Assembly (NCBI RefSeq): GCF_014647075.1 | Contig: NZ_BMOM01000001.1 | Coordinates: 186,001 to 250,000, forward strand | Reading direction: 5' to 3' | Source: Deinococcus aerophilus | GTDB taxonomy: Bacteria; Deinococcota; Deinococci; Deinococcales; Deinococcaceae | DNA: 64,000 bases | Part shown: positions 11,906-20,435 of the stretch, one piece after another | Numbering within the stretch: the first letter of the stretch is position 1 | How the letters are laid out: the number at the start of each line of letters is the position of its first letter | The notes under the pieces: model-generated | The model's database searches: none | What the model saw: the letters and a program-made list of their open reading frames with translations, nothing else | What the model was told of the DNA's origin: nothing | Made by a program: the position numbers and the translations under genes

Positions 11906-13243
11906 ATGATCCATGATTCGCGCGTTCAGCCGCTGCGGCCCGGAACGCCCGCACGGGGGGGCTTCGTGTTGCTGTGGGTGCAAGCGGGCGTACGCACGCG
12001 CGACAACCACGCGCTGGAATACGCCGTGCGGCAGGCCAATGAACGGAAGGTACCGCTGGTGGCCGTCTTTGGCCTGACCCCCGATTACCCGGAGGCCAAC
12101 GCCCGTCACTTTCAGTACCTGCTTGAGGGCCTGCGGGATCTGCGCGTCAATCTGGCGGCGCGTGGCATCCTGCTGTCCATCCGCACCGGCAAGCCGCCCG
12201 AGGTCGCGCTCACGGCGGCGCGGGAGGGCGCGGCCCTGGTCGTCACCGATGTGGGCTACCTCAACCTTCAGCGGGCATGGCGCGACTGGTTAAAGGCCCA
12301 CCTGAATGTTCCCTTCGTGCAGGTCGAGTCCGAGGCCGTGATTCCGGTGCATACGGTCAGCCGCCGGCTGGAATACGCGGCGCGGACCATCCGACCAAAA
12401 GTGCAGCGGCTGTGGCACGAGTATCTGGTGCCGCTGGAGGAACACGAGTTGCAGGTGCAGACGGACGACTGGGCGGCGGGCCTGGACGTGGGTGATCCGG
12501 CGGCCCTGGTCAAGACCCTGCCCGTTGACCACAGCGTGCCCCCCGGCACCGAGCGGGGCGGCGAGGACGCGGCGCTGGAACGGGTGGAGGAATTCATCAG
12601 TATGGATCTGGCCCGGTACGACGGGCGGCGCAATGACCCCAACGAGGAGGGCGGCAGCCGCCTGAGCGCGTTCCTGCACTACGGGCACCTGTCGCCGCTG
12701 ACCGCCGCGCTGGTGGCCCGTGAACACGGCGGCCCTGGCGCGGACGCCTTTATCGAGGAGCTGATCGTGCGCCGCGAACTGAGCTTCAACCTCTGTACCT
12801 TCAACCCGCTGTACGACCAGTACGACGGACTGCCCGAATGGTCCCGCAAAACACTGGAGGAACACGCCGGCGACCGCCGCGAGCACCTGTACACCCGCGA
12901 ACAGTTCGATGCGGCGCAGACCCATGATCCGTACTGGAACGCCGCCCAGCGCCAGATGGTGCAGACCGGGCGCATGCACAACTACATGCGCATGTACTGG
13001 GGCAAGAAGATTCTGGAATGGACCCCCGACCCGCGCACCGCCTACGCGGACATGTTGTGGCTGAACAACCGCCATGAGCAGGACGGCCGCGATCCCAACA
13101 GCTACGCGGGCCTGGGCTGGGTGCTGGGGCTGCATGACCGTCCGTGGGCCCGCCGCCCGGTTTTCGGCACGGTTCGCTACATGAATGCGGGCGGCCTGAA
13201 GCGCAAGTTCGATGCCGACCGCTACGCCCGCACCTGGGCCTGA
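11906..13243 (+). CDS. Class II CPD photolyase
   Basis: Flavoprotein that uses blue light to split cyclobutane pyrimidine dimers. The N-terminal LLWVQAGVRTRDNHALEYA (about 24-42) and the C-terminal YWGKKILEWTPDPRTAYADM and NNRHEQDGRDPNSYAG blocks (about 365-405) are characteristic of class II rather than class I enzymes; the Trp and Asn residues in this region line the FAD and electron path. 445 residues is the normal length. TAGAAC lies 6 bases before the ATG (probable leaderless mRNA). Class II enzymes are uncommon in bacteria, and D. radiodurans is reported to lack photoreactivation, so presence here is notable. Confidence 0.92.
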   Translation: MIHDSRVQPLRPGTPARGGFVLLWVQAGVRTRDNHALEYAVRQANERKVPLVAVFGLTPDYPEANARHFQYLLEGLRDLRVNLAARGILLSIRTGKPPEVALTAAREGAALVVTDVGYLNLQRAWRDWLKAHLNVPFVQVESEAVIPVHTVSRRLEYAARTIRPKVQRLWHEYLVPLEEHELQVQTDDWAAGLDVGDPAALVKTLPVDHSVPPGTERGGEDAALERVEEFISMDLARYDGRRNDPNEEGGSRLSAFLHYGHLSPLTAALVAREHGGPGADAFIEELIVRRELSFNLCTFNPLYDQYDGLPEWSRKTLEEHAGDRREHLYTREQFDAAQTHDPYWNAAQRQMVQTGRMHNYMRMYWGKKILEWTPDPRTAYADMLWLNNRHEQDGRDPNSYAGLGWVLGLHDRPWARRPVFGTVRYMNAGGLKRKFDADRYARTWA

Positions 13244-13302
13244 GCATCCCGCCGACCGGTGCGGCAAGGACCGCGTGGACCGGCACACGCTAGGGTGCGG
13301 CC

Positions 13303-14343
13303 ATGAGTGCGCCCACCCCTCCCGCCGCCGTTCCGGTTCGCCACGTCACGTCCGGCGGCACGCGGGTCTACACCCTGAGTGTGCCTGCCTTTCCGCATTT
13401 TGCCGCCAATATCTTTCTGGTCGTGCGGGGAGAACGCGCCGCACCCACCTACACGGCACTGGTGGACACCGGCGGCAGCCATGAGGCGAGCACGGCGGCT
13501 CTGGAAACCGGTCTGGACACCATCCGCGCCGAATACGGCGAGGCGTGGTCATGGGACACGCTGAACCGTGTAGTGATCACCCATCCGCATCCGGACCACG
13601 TGGCGGGGCTGCCGCATGTTCGCCGCCGGACGACGGCGCCGGTCGCCGCGCACGCCGGGGCGGTGCCCACCATCGAGAACCCGGCCGGTGACCCGGTGGC
13701 CCGGCAGGCCGAGATGGAAGAGCACATCCGCTGGCTGGGATTGACCGGGGACGGCACGGAAGCGGAATACGCCGAACGTCTGCGCCGCCGCGCCCGCAAC
13801 ACCATGCTCCCGGAAGCGATTCAGGTCCACACTTCCCTGAACGATGAGGACGTGCTGGACGGCGTGTTCGCCGTGATCCACACCCCCGGCCATGAGGGAT
13901 CGCAGATCTGTCTGCGTGTGGATGACCTGCTCCTCAGTGCCGACCACCTGCTGCCGCGCAACTCGCCGCCGCTGATGCCGGAGCGGTTTCAGCGCGGAGC
14001 CGGGCTGCGGCACTACCTTGCCTCGCTGGACCGCATCGAGGCGCTGGAGGGTGTGGGCGTGGCTCTGGGTGGACACGACGGCCCCATGGTCCACTGGCAA
14101 GGGCGCATCCAGCAACTTCGCGACCGCTACGCCGACAAGCTCGCGGCGGTGTTGGAGGCGGCCACGACGCCCATCACCCTTCATGACCTGACCCACGCCC
14201 TACACTCCCGGCTGCGGCCCCTTCAGGCCATCTTGCTGCTGGACCAGACGGCGGCGCTGGCTGAATACCTGACGGCGCACGGTGGCCTGAGCGAGACCCG
14301 GCGGGAGGACGGAGCGGCGCTGTTCCAGCGGACCCTGCTGTAA
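13303..14343 (+). CDS. Metallo-beta-lactamase fold hydrolase
   Basis: Carries the metal-binding HxHxDH motif as THPHPDH (His94, His96, Asp98, His99), plus later ligands in HTPGHEG (about 190) and SADHLLPR (about 215), and a distal GGHDGP. At 346 residues it has an extra C-terminal helical part (about 270-346), as in LACTB2-like and related thioester or RNA-acting members; the substrate cannot be deduced. TAGGGT ends 6 bases before the ATG (leaderless). Confidence 0.88.
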   Translation: MSAPTPPAAVPVRHVTSGGTRVYTLSVPAFPHFAANIFLVVRGERAAPTYTALVDTGGSHEASTAALETGLDTIRAEYGEAWSWDTLNRVVITHPHPDHVAGLPHVRRRTTAPVAAHAGAVPTIENPAGDPVARQAEMEEHIRWLGLTGDGTEAEYAERLRRRARNTMLPEAIQVHTSLNDEDVLDGVFAVIHTPGHEGSQICLRVDDLLLSADHLLPRNSPPLMPERFQRGAGLRHYLASLDRIEALEGVGVALGGHDGPMVHWQGRIQQLRDRYADKLAAVLEAATTPITLHDLTHALHSRLRPLQAILLLDQTAALAEYLTAHGGLSETRREDGAALFQRTLL

Positions 14344-14401
14344 AGGCCCGGTTCCGCGGCGCGAACACGGCGGCGCCCGGCCTGCGCTACTCTGCGGCGT
14401 T

Positions 14402-15070
14402 ATGACGCCCGAGCGCTACGCCAAGATCCTGCGGGTGCTGAGCAAGCGCCAGCCCACCCTGAGTGTCCTGATGGACCAGGTGAACAAGCCCCACAACCTC
14501 TCGGCCATCATCCGTACCTGCGACGCGGTGGGCGTGCTGCGTGCCCACGCCGTGCCGCCCGGCAACGGCAAGGCGCTGGACTTTGAGGGCCATACCTTCG
14601 AGGCGACCTCCGGCAGCGCTCACAAGTGGGTGCGGGTGCAGACGCACGCGGACACCCTGGAAGCGGTGCGCGGCCTGCAGGCCCAGGGCGTGCAGGTGCT
14701 TGCCACCCACCTCTCGCAGCGCAGCGTGGACTACCGTGAGGCCGACTACACCCGCCCGACCTGCGTGCTGCTGGGCGCGGAAAAATGGGGCGTTTCGGAC
14801 GCGGCGGCAGACGCAGCGGACCACAACATCGTCATTCCCATGTTCGGCATGGTCCAGAGCCTGAACGTCTCGGTGGCGGCGGCGACCATCCTGTTCGAGG
14901 CGCAGCGCCAGCGGCTCGCGGCCGGGATGTACGACACGCCGCAGCTCTCGCCCGAGGACCTCGCCCGGCACGCCTTCGAGTGGGGCTATTCGGACCTTGC
15001 GCCCGGCTACCGCGAACGCGGCGAGCCATATCCCGCGCTCGATGAACAAGGCCAGCTGGTGATGGGCTGA
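14402..15070 (+). CDS. trmH: tRNA (guanosine-18-2'-O)-methyltransferase
   Basis: SPOUT-class enzyme methylating G18 in the tRNA D-loop using S-adenosylmethionine. The N-terminal block [18 protein letters not shown] (about 29-46) carries the catalytic Arg, and the trefoil-knot motifs [11 protein letters not shown] (about 122-132) and [18 protein letters not shown] (about 143-160) form the cofactor site. 222 residues matches Thermus TrmH in size. TACTCT lies 8 bases before the ATG. Single gene, 65 bp ahead of apgM. Confidence 0.93.
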   Translation: MTPERYAKILRVLSKRQPTLSVLMDQVNKPHNLSAIIRTCDAVGVLRAHAVPPGNGKALDFEGHTFEATSGSAHKWVRVQTHADTLEAVRGLQAQGVQVLATHLSQRSVDYREADYTRPTCVLLGAEKWGVSDAAADAADHNIVIPMFGMVQSLNVSVAAATILFEAQRQRLAAGMYDTPQLSPEDLARHAFEWGYSDLAPGYRERGEPYPALDEQGQLVMG

Positions 15071-15135
15071 GGTGATCTAACTCCCCCCAGTATCCCGGAC
15101 GCTTTCCAGTTAGTGTCCGGCGTACACTGAACCGC

Positions 15136-16368
15136 ATGAGCGATCTTTTGCAGACGGTCCGGGGGCTGGCCAAGAAAACCGACAGCAAGATTCTGATGGT
15201 GGTGCTGGACGGCGTGGGCGGCCTGCCCATGACCGTGAACGGCGAAACCGAACTGGCGACGGCCAAGACGCCGAACCTGGACGCGCTGGCCCGGGAGTCG
15301 CAGCTTGGTCAGGTGGAGCTGATCGGAGCAGGAATCACGCCCGGCAGCGGGCCCGGCCACCTGAGCCTGTTCGGCTATGACCCGCTGCACTACCTGGTCG
15401 GGCGTGGAGCGCTCTCGGCGGTGGGCATCGGCGTCAAGCTGAACAAGGGCGACGTGGCCGTGCGCGGCAACTTCGCCACGCTGGGCGCCGACCGCATCGT
15501 GGAGGACCGCCGCGCCGGACGCCCCAGCGACGAGAAGAACGCCGAGGTCGTGGCCCGGCTGAAGACCGCGATTCCCGAGATTGACGGCGTGCCGGTGGAG
15601 ATCTACACCGAGTCCGAGCACCGCTTCGTGGTGGTGTTCCGGGCCGGAAACGGCGGGGACCTGGGAGCCAACCTCAGCGACGTGGACCCGCAGACCACCG
15701 GCGTGCAGCCCATGACCGCCACCGCGCACGACGCGCCGAGCGAGAAGACGGCGGCGCTGGTCAACGCCTTCGTCCAGCGGGCCGAGGAGGCCCTCGGGGA
15801 CGACCCGCAGGTCAACGGCGTGTTGTTCCGGGGCTACAGCGACGTACCGCACTTTCCCAGCTTCGAGGACGCCTATCAGCTGAACGCCGCGTGCATCGCC
15901 TCATACCCGATGTACAAGGGCCTCGCCAGTCTGGTCGGCATGGAAGTGCTGGACGTGGAGGGCGAGGAGGACGCACTCGACGGCAAGGTGCAGGCGCTGA
16001 CCCGGCACTGGGCCGAGTACGACTTCTTCTTCCTGCACATCAAGAAGACCGACAGCACCGGTGAGGACGGCGATTTTGCCGCCAAGGTCAAGAAGATCGA
16101 ACTGTTCGACGCCCTGCTGCCACGGCTGCTTGCCCTCCAGCCCGACGTGTTCTGTGTGGTGGGCGACCACAGCACCCCCAGCAAGCTCTCGGCGCACTCG
16201 TGGCACCCGGTTCCGGTGCTGATCCACAGCGAGTACGGCCGCAAGGACGCTGCGGTGCGCTACACCGAGGAGGAGGCCGCCCGGGGCAGCCTGGGCCTGC
16301 GCCGGGGCACCGACCTGATGCCCCTGCTGATGGCGAACGCCCTGAAGCTCAACAAGTACGGCGCCTGA
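15136..16368 (+). CDS. apgM: 2,3-bisphosphoglycerate-independent phosphoglycerate mutase, archaeal type
   Basis: Metal-dependent enzyme of the alkaline phosphatase superfamily converting 3- to 2-phosphoglycerate in glycolysis. The N-terminal [10 protein letters not shown] (metal Asp), the nucleophile-containing [15 protein letters not shown] (about 70-84), the [16 protein letters not shown] block and the distal VVGDHSTP with AHSWHPVP are all present. 410 residues is the usual aPGAM length. TACACT ends 7 bases before the ATG (leaderless). A strong terminator lies about 90 bp after the stop. Confidence 0.94.
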   Translation: MSDLLQTVRGLAKKTDSKILMVVLDGVGGLPMTVNGETELATAKTPNLDALARESQLGQVELIGAGITPGSGPGHLSLFGYDPLHYLVGRGALSAVGIGVKLNKGDVAVRGNFATLGADRIVEDRRAGRPSDEKNAEVVARLKTAIPEIDGVPVEIYTESEHRFVVVFRAGNGGDLGANLSDVDPQTTGVQPMTATAHDAPSEKTAALVNAFVQRAEEALGDDPQVNGVLFRGYSDVPHFPSFEDAYQLNAACIASYPMYKGLASLVGMEVLDVEGEEDALDGKVQALTRHWAEYDFFFLHIKKTDSTGEDGDFAAKVKKIELFDALLPRLLALQPDVFCVVGDHSTPSKLSAHSWHPVPVLIHSEYGRKDAAVRYTEEEAARGSLGLRRGTDLMPLLMANALKLNKYGA

Positions 16369-16753
16369 GGAGAAAGTACGCCGGAGACTGCGGAACATGG
16401 GCCCACCCGGATCAATGTGAAGTAAAGGAGAAAGACGCCGGGCATTGGGGCGCACACGGACAACAGGAATCCCTCTCCTGTTGTCCTTTTTGCGTTTTGC
16501 TGCCCGGGAGGACCGGCTCAGGCGAGGGCCGGGCGCTTGAGAAACGTGACAATTCATCCCAGCAGAACATAAAGGGTTGAGCAGGACGACCTTTACTCGT
16601 CCGCCATTTTTGCGCCGGTGCCTCGGGGCAGCATGAGGACACGACCGAAGCGGGACCGTTGCGGGGTGCCAGAACTTCCCGGCAGCTTTCCTCGGGTCCT
16701 TAGTCCACCTCATGCTCTCCGGCCCGGCTGGAGGCACCTGAAAGGAGACCCAT
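16369..16753 (+). other. 385-bp intergenic region before the PRC-barrel gene
   Basis: Holds a terminator at 16458-16490 and, further on, a possible promoter for the stress gene (GTGACA near 16546 with an AT-rich ACATAAA about 17 bp downstream) that I rate weak. From 16640 to 16735 the sequence is GC-rich and I see no gene or further element. Confidence 0.4.
16458..16490 (+). terminator. Intrinsic terminator after apgM
   Basis: 11-bp perfect stem GGACAACAGGA with its complement, 7-base loop, then TTTTT and a further T-rich stretch. Confidence 0.85.
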
Positions 16754-17611
16754 ATGGCACGTTTGATTCCCCTGTCCGACATTACCGCCCAGCACTCCGA
16801 CGTTCTCGGCAACGACTACTACGATCCCACCGGCCAGACCGCCTACGGCATGAACGGCGAGAAGATCGGCACGGTACGCGGCGCCCTCGCCGAGGCAGAA
16901 ACCGGCAAGATCCGCTCCCTGATTGTGGATGTGGGCGGCTGGTTCTCCAGCAAAGACGTGGTGGTGCCCGTCGGCATGGCCCAGTTCCAGGGCGAAGAGG
17001 TGCATTTCACCAACCTGACCAAAGATCAGGTGGGGGACATGCGCGAGTACCGCATGGGCGAGGACTACGACACCGACGCCCAGTACTCCGATGAGCGCGT
17101 GCTGCGCTCGGCCCACAAGGATTACGAGGCCGACGAGAGCCAGTACGCCGCCCGCACCGGCTACCGCGACAACGACGCCCTGTACCAGACCCCCGACAAG
17201 CTCAAGCTGCTCGAGGAGCGTCTGGTGGTCAATAAGGACCGCTTCGTGGCGGGCAGCGTCGAGGTCGGCAAGCGCGTCGAGACCCATCAGGAAAACGTGA
17301 ACGTGGACCTCGGGCGCGAGGAAGTCGTTATCGAGCGTCACGCTGTCACCGACGCGCAGCCCGTCGAGGGTGCGGTGCTGGGTGCCGACAGCCAGACCAT
17401 GCATGTTGACTTGGAGGCCGAACGTGCCAACGTCACCAAGCAGGCCTTCGTAACCGAGGAAGTCACCGTGGGCAAGCGCGAGGTCACCGACGCGCAGACT
17501 GTGACCGAAACCGTGGGACGTGAAGTGCTGGAGGTCAACAAGTCCGGCGACGTCCGCCTGGACAGCGACGGTCAGGCCATGTCAGACCGCAACGACACCC
17601 GCAAGGGCTGA
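16754..17611 (+). CDS. PRC-barrel and DUF2382 stress protein
   Basis: 285 residues. The first 110 form a PRC-barrel ([27 protein letters not shown] region, about 24-52, then a strand-rich block ending near 95). After a charged linker, DUF2382 covers about 145-280, with its strand repeats ([31 protein letters not shown]). Proteins of this build (YsnF/AvaK-like) are stress-linked; the biochemical role is unknown. No signal peptide. A strong AAAGGAG site 8 bases before the ATG contrasts with the leaderless genes around it. A second DUF2382 gene follows after a terminator. Confidence 0.85.
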   Translation: MARLIPLSDITAQHSDVLGNDYYDPTGQTAYGMNGEKIGTVRGALAEAETGKIRSLIVDVGGWFSSKDVVVPVGMAQFQGEEVHFTNLTKDQVGDMREYRMGEDYDTDAQYSDERVLRSAHKDYEADESQYAARTGYRDNDALYQTPDKLKLLEERLVVNKDRFVAGSVEVGKRVETHQENVNVDLGREEVVIERHAVTDAQPVEGAVLGADSQTMHVDLEAERANVTKQAFVTEEVTVGKREVTDAQTVTETVGREVLEVNKSGDVRLDSDGQAMSDRNDTRKG

Positions 17612-17625
17612 GCAGCTGGACCCGC

Positions 17626-17662
17626 AGCGGGGCGGCCCTGAGAGGGGTCGTCCTGCTTTTTC
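17626..17662 (+). terminator. Terminator between the two DUF2382 genes
   Basis: A 13-pair stem including three G-T wobbles encloses a TGAGAG loop and runs into five T, followed by a small TATCTGG/CCAGATA hairpin near 17667-17693. Confidence 0.7.
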
Positions 17663-17717
17663 TCCATATATCTGGCAAAAGACCACCAGATAGAAAGACC
17701 GGCAGACAGGAGGTTCC

Positions 17718-18209
17718 ATGACCGACCCAAGAAACGATGACGCCAAGGCAACAGAGCCGCAGCCTGCAGACGCTGTGCTGGAATCCAACGACCTGAAACT
17801 CGAGGGCACTCTGGAACTGCGTGAGGAGCGCCCAGTGGTCCAGAAGGAGCGCGAGGTGGTGGGCGCCGTGAACGTTTCGCGCGAGGTACGGCGTGAAACC
17901 GTGCAGGTGCCCGTTGAACTCGTGACCGAGGTTCTCGTCATCGAACACACGGCGGGGAACCATGCGGTGACGCTGGACGGTACGCCCCTGGCCCCCGGAG
18001 AGCGGCGCGAGATGCTGATCTACCGCGAGGAGGCCCAGGTCCACAAGCAGGTGGTGGTCAGCGAGCAGGTAAGCGTCAGCAAGCGCCAGGCGGTGGAGAC
18101 CCGCACCTTCGACACCACCCTGGCCCGCGAGGAACTGGTGGTGCAGGAGGAGGGCGAGATCAAATTTTCCGGGGACCTGCGCGGCACCCGGCACGGCTCG
18201 GAACGCTGA
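17718..18209 (+). CDS. DUF2382 domain stress protein
   Basis: 163 residues with one DUF2382 domain spread over about 25-150: alternating strands such as LKLEGTLELREERPVVQKER and QVHKQVVVSEQVSVSKRQAVE. No PRC-barrel, no signal peptide. AGGAGG 5 bases before the ATG marks the start. It follows the PRC-barrel/DUF2382 gene but beyond a terminator, so the two may be separately expressed paralogues of a stress response; function unknown. Confidence 0.8.
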   Translation: MTDPRNDDAKATEPQPADAVLESNDLKLEGTLELREERPVVQKEREVVGAVNVSREVRRETVQVPVELVTEVLVIEHTAGNHAVTLDGTPLAPGERREMLIYREEAQVHKQVVVSEQVSVSKRQAVETRTFDTTLAREELVVQEEGEIKFSGDLRGTRHGSER

Positions 18210-18328
18210 GCCCCCGGATTCACTGTTCTACGGAGCCCCACAGATGGGCAGGCGGAGTTCAGGTCCCCCAGGACTGGATAGGCCCGAACGCTCCATCTCT
18301 TGCTCAGCCGGATGGGGGAGTGAGGGCG

Positions 18329-19960
18329 TCAGTCCGGGACCGTCACCGCCCGCCGGGGCAGCCCCATGCCTGGAACGGGTGGGGGCAGGCAGACCCGGTT
18401 GCGGCCTTCGCGCTTGGCGAGGTACAGCGCGCGGTCGGCGGCGAGCAGAACCTGCTCGGTCCCGGGGCCATGCTGAGCTGAGGTGGCCACCCCGAAGGAC
18501 GCTGTGATCCGCAGGCGGTGTTCCCCGTGCAGGATGTCGAGCCGCTCGATCTCGTGCCGGAGGGACTCGGCCACCGCCTGGGCCTCGGCCGCCGGGGGGC
18601 CGGTCAGCACTAGGACGAACTCCTCGCCTCCGTAGCGGCACAGCGTGTGCTCTTCCTGAAAGTGACCCTGCAGCAGGGCGGACACCGCCTGAAGCGCCCG
18701 GTCCCCGCCGCCATGCCCGTGGGTGTCATTGGTGAGCTTGAAGTGGTCAATGTCGAAGATCAGGACGCTGTATGCCGTCCCGACGCTGGCTTCCAGCAGG
18801 GCCAGTTGTTTCTGGAGATACCGGCGGTTGTGCAGCCCGGTCAGCGGATCGCGCAGACTCTGCTCCCGCAACTGAACCTGCAGGCGCTCGATTTCCAGAA
18901 AGCGCTGCTGCAGTTCCTCGTGGGCAGCCTGCACCTGCGCCTCGGCCCGCTGCTGCTCGGTGATGTCGCGCCACACCACCATGTGGCCCTGCACCACCCG
19001 CTGGCTGTCCCTCAGGCTCGAGACCCGCACCTCCAGGTGGCGGCCATCGGGCAGAGCCAGGCGGACGTTCTGATCCCCCAGGTCACGCAGGTCGTGCAGC
19101 GCCGCGTCCCAGTGGGCGAATACCTCGGTGGCCGGCAGGCCCAGCGGAGACTGGATGCCCGCCCCGACCATCTGGCGGGCCGCGTGGTTGAGGTCCAGCA
19201 CGCGCCGCCGCCGGTCCAACACAACCACGCCGTCGGGCAGCTGCTCGATCAGCAGGTGCCGCGCCACCGGTACCAGATCGAACAGGCGCAGCCCCAGCAC
19301 GGCGTACATGAAGACCGCACCGGTCATCAGAAACGACATGGGCGTGATGTCCAGCCCAGGAAACACCGGTCCCCAGACCACCCCGACGAAGCTTCCGGCC
19401 CACGGCACCGCCAGTCCCAGCAACAGCCAGCTCACCTGCCGGCGGTACAGTCCCACCGACTCCTGCCGGGCCCGGATCAGGCGAAGGACGCTGAGGAGAA
19501 TCAGCACATACCCGTGTACCACTGCCACCGTGAACCACGGGCCACCGTGCAGCAGGGTATGGGCCGAGAGGTCAGCCAGCGGCCCGAACAGCAGTTTCCA
19601 CGGATCATTCGTGAGCATCAGGAGAACCGTGATCACGCTGACCGCCAGCACAGCCGTCCATTCCGGCCACCTCACCGTGCGGCCCGGTTCCGTGAGCAGG
19701 CGGGTCAGCAGCCACACGCATACCGGGCTGGAGATCGCCCCCGCAAAGCTGGCCAGCAGCCACACCTGCGGCCACAACGGTCCTGAACTGGCCCAGTGCG
19801 CGGCATAGGTCAGCGTCCAGACCGCCACCATCACGAGGTACGCGAACAGGCCCAGGGCTCCCGGAACCTCACGGCGCCGCCACGCCACGGCAGCGGTCAT
19901 GACGGCCAGCGCGCCGGCGCAGCTCAGCCACAGGGTGTATGTCTGTGCCAGCATGGACAT
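18329..19960 (-). CDS. Membrane diguanylate cyclase: 7TM, PAS, GGDEF
   Basis: Seven hydrophobic helices cover about residues 5-225 (7TM sensor of the histidine-kinase N-terminal type). A PAS domain follows (about 230-345; GVVVLDRRRRVLDLNHAARQMVG), then a short coiled coil, then a GGDEF domain (about 375-530) with an active-site YGGEEF and the metal/substrate stretch DIDHFKLTND. It should make cyclic-di-GMP from two GTP at the membrane. The inhibitory RxxD site, expected five residues before GGEEF, is absent, so product feedback is probably missing. The ATG at 19958-19960 is chosen because AGGGA precedes it by 5 bases; an upstream in-frame ATG at 20003-20005 lacks such a site. Confidence 0.88.
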   Translation of the reverse strand: MSMLAQTYTLWLSCAGALAVMTAAVAWRRREVPGALGLFAYLVMVAVWTLTYAAHWASSGPLWPQVWLLASFAGAISSPVCVWLLTRLLTEPGRTVRWPEWTAVLAVSVITVLLMLTNDPWKLLFGPLADLSAHTLLHGGPWFTVAVVHGYVLILLSVLRLIRARQESVGLYRRQVSWLLLGLAVPWAGSFVGVVWGPVFPGLDITPMSFLMTGAVFMYAVLGLRLFDLVPVARHLLIEQLPDGVVVLDRRRRVLDLNHAARQMVGAGIQSPLGLPATEVFAHWDAALHDLRDLGDQNVRLALPDGRHLEVRVSSLRDSQRVVQGHMVVWRDITEQQRAEAQVQAAHEELQQRFLEIERLQVQLREQSLRDPLTGLHNRRYLQKQLALLEASVGTAYSVLIFDIDHFKLTNDTHGHGGGDRALQAVSALLQGHFQEEHTLCRYGGEEFVLVLTGPPAAEAQAVAESLRHEIERLDILHGEHRLRITASFGVATSAQHGPGTEQVLLAADRALYLAKREGRNRVCLPPPVPGMGLPRRAVTVPD

Positions 19961-20005
19961 TGTCCCTGACAGCCTAACCCGGAAGCCATGAACGGCTTCT
20001 GTCAT

Positions 20006-20101
20006 GTGTGGTAACCCCAGTGGGGGCAGGGCAGGCCACGGCGCAGCAGACGAAGGATGGGGAGGCCCGCTGCCCGGTCACGCCCGAATGGAGTATGGGT
20101 C
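20006..20101 (+). other. Intergenic stretch before the small-RNA promoter
   Basis: GC-rich sequence with no open frame of note. It is the upstream flank of the membrane GGDEF gene (minus strand) and of the small-RNA promoter. Confidence 0.4.
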
Positions 20102-20130
20102 TTGACAGAGAGCGTTGCGGGTGATAGATT
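20102..20130 (+). promoter_or_regulatory. Strong promoter of an orphan small RNA
   Basis: Perfect TTGACA (20102-20107), exactly 17-bp spacer, TAGATT (20125-20130). It is among the best vegetative promoters in the window and reads toward no protein gene. Confidence 0.8.
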
Positions 20131-20136
20131 CAAGCT

Positions 20137-20293
20137 TCTGATCCAAGCGATCATGCAGTGCAGTTCACGATGTACATACGCACTTGAGGGCGGCGTCCAC
20201 CTCCCGGAACTAAAAAACGGACGCGCGAGCAGAGGCGCGGGAAAAGCCCGCAGACTTTGATTCCCACAGAGGGCCCGAGCGGCTCTCTTTTTT
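20137..20293 (+). ncRNA. Candidate orphan small RNA, about 157 nt
   Basis: Bounded by the promoter at 20102-20130 and an intrinsic terminator at 20268-20293. No convincing open reading frame with a ribosome site lies within it, and the next gene (a subtilase) is on the opposite strand, so it is not an mRNA leader. An internal GCGGG-AAAAG-CCCGC hairpin (about 20237-20251) and a repeated GCGCG around 20222-20240 suggest a folded RNA. I could not match it to SRP RNA, tmRNA, RNase P, a known riboswitch or 6S RNA. Confidence 0.55.
20268..20293 (+). terminator. Intrinsic terminator of the orphan small RNA
   Basis: 8-pair stem AGAGGGCC/GGCTCTCT (one G-T wobble), CGAGC loop, followed by a run of six T. 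Confidence 0.75.
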
Positions 20294-20311
20294 GTTGTCG
20301 GCCTTGCTGGC

Positions 20312-20384
20312 TGACCGGCCAGAAACGGTGGCCGGTCATATGAAGGGGCCCCCGAATCAACAGAATCGGGGGCCCCTTCATATG
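20312..20384. terminator. Overlapping long hairpins after the subtilase gene
   Basis: A 9-bp stem TGACCGGCC/GGCCGGTCA (20312-20338) abuts and slightly overlaps a 19-bp perfect inverted repeat (20337-20355 and 20366-20384) with a 10-base loop. The larger hairpin begins about 50 bases beyond the subtilase stop on the minus strand and faces the small-RNA terminator. They cannot both form fully, as two bases are shared. Confidence 0.65.
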
Positions 20385-20435
20385 GCGCTGTGAATGGAGG
20401 CGGCTCCGTGCCGGATCACTGCACGGCCAGCAACG

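Noticed and set aside
20137..20293. Cyclic-di-GMP, manganese or other riboswitch controlling the subtilase
   Set aside because: The transcript is on the opposite strand to the subtilase and no riboswitch consensus could be matched.
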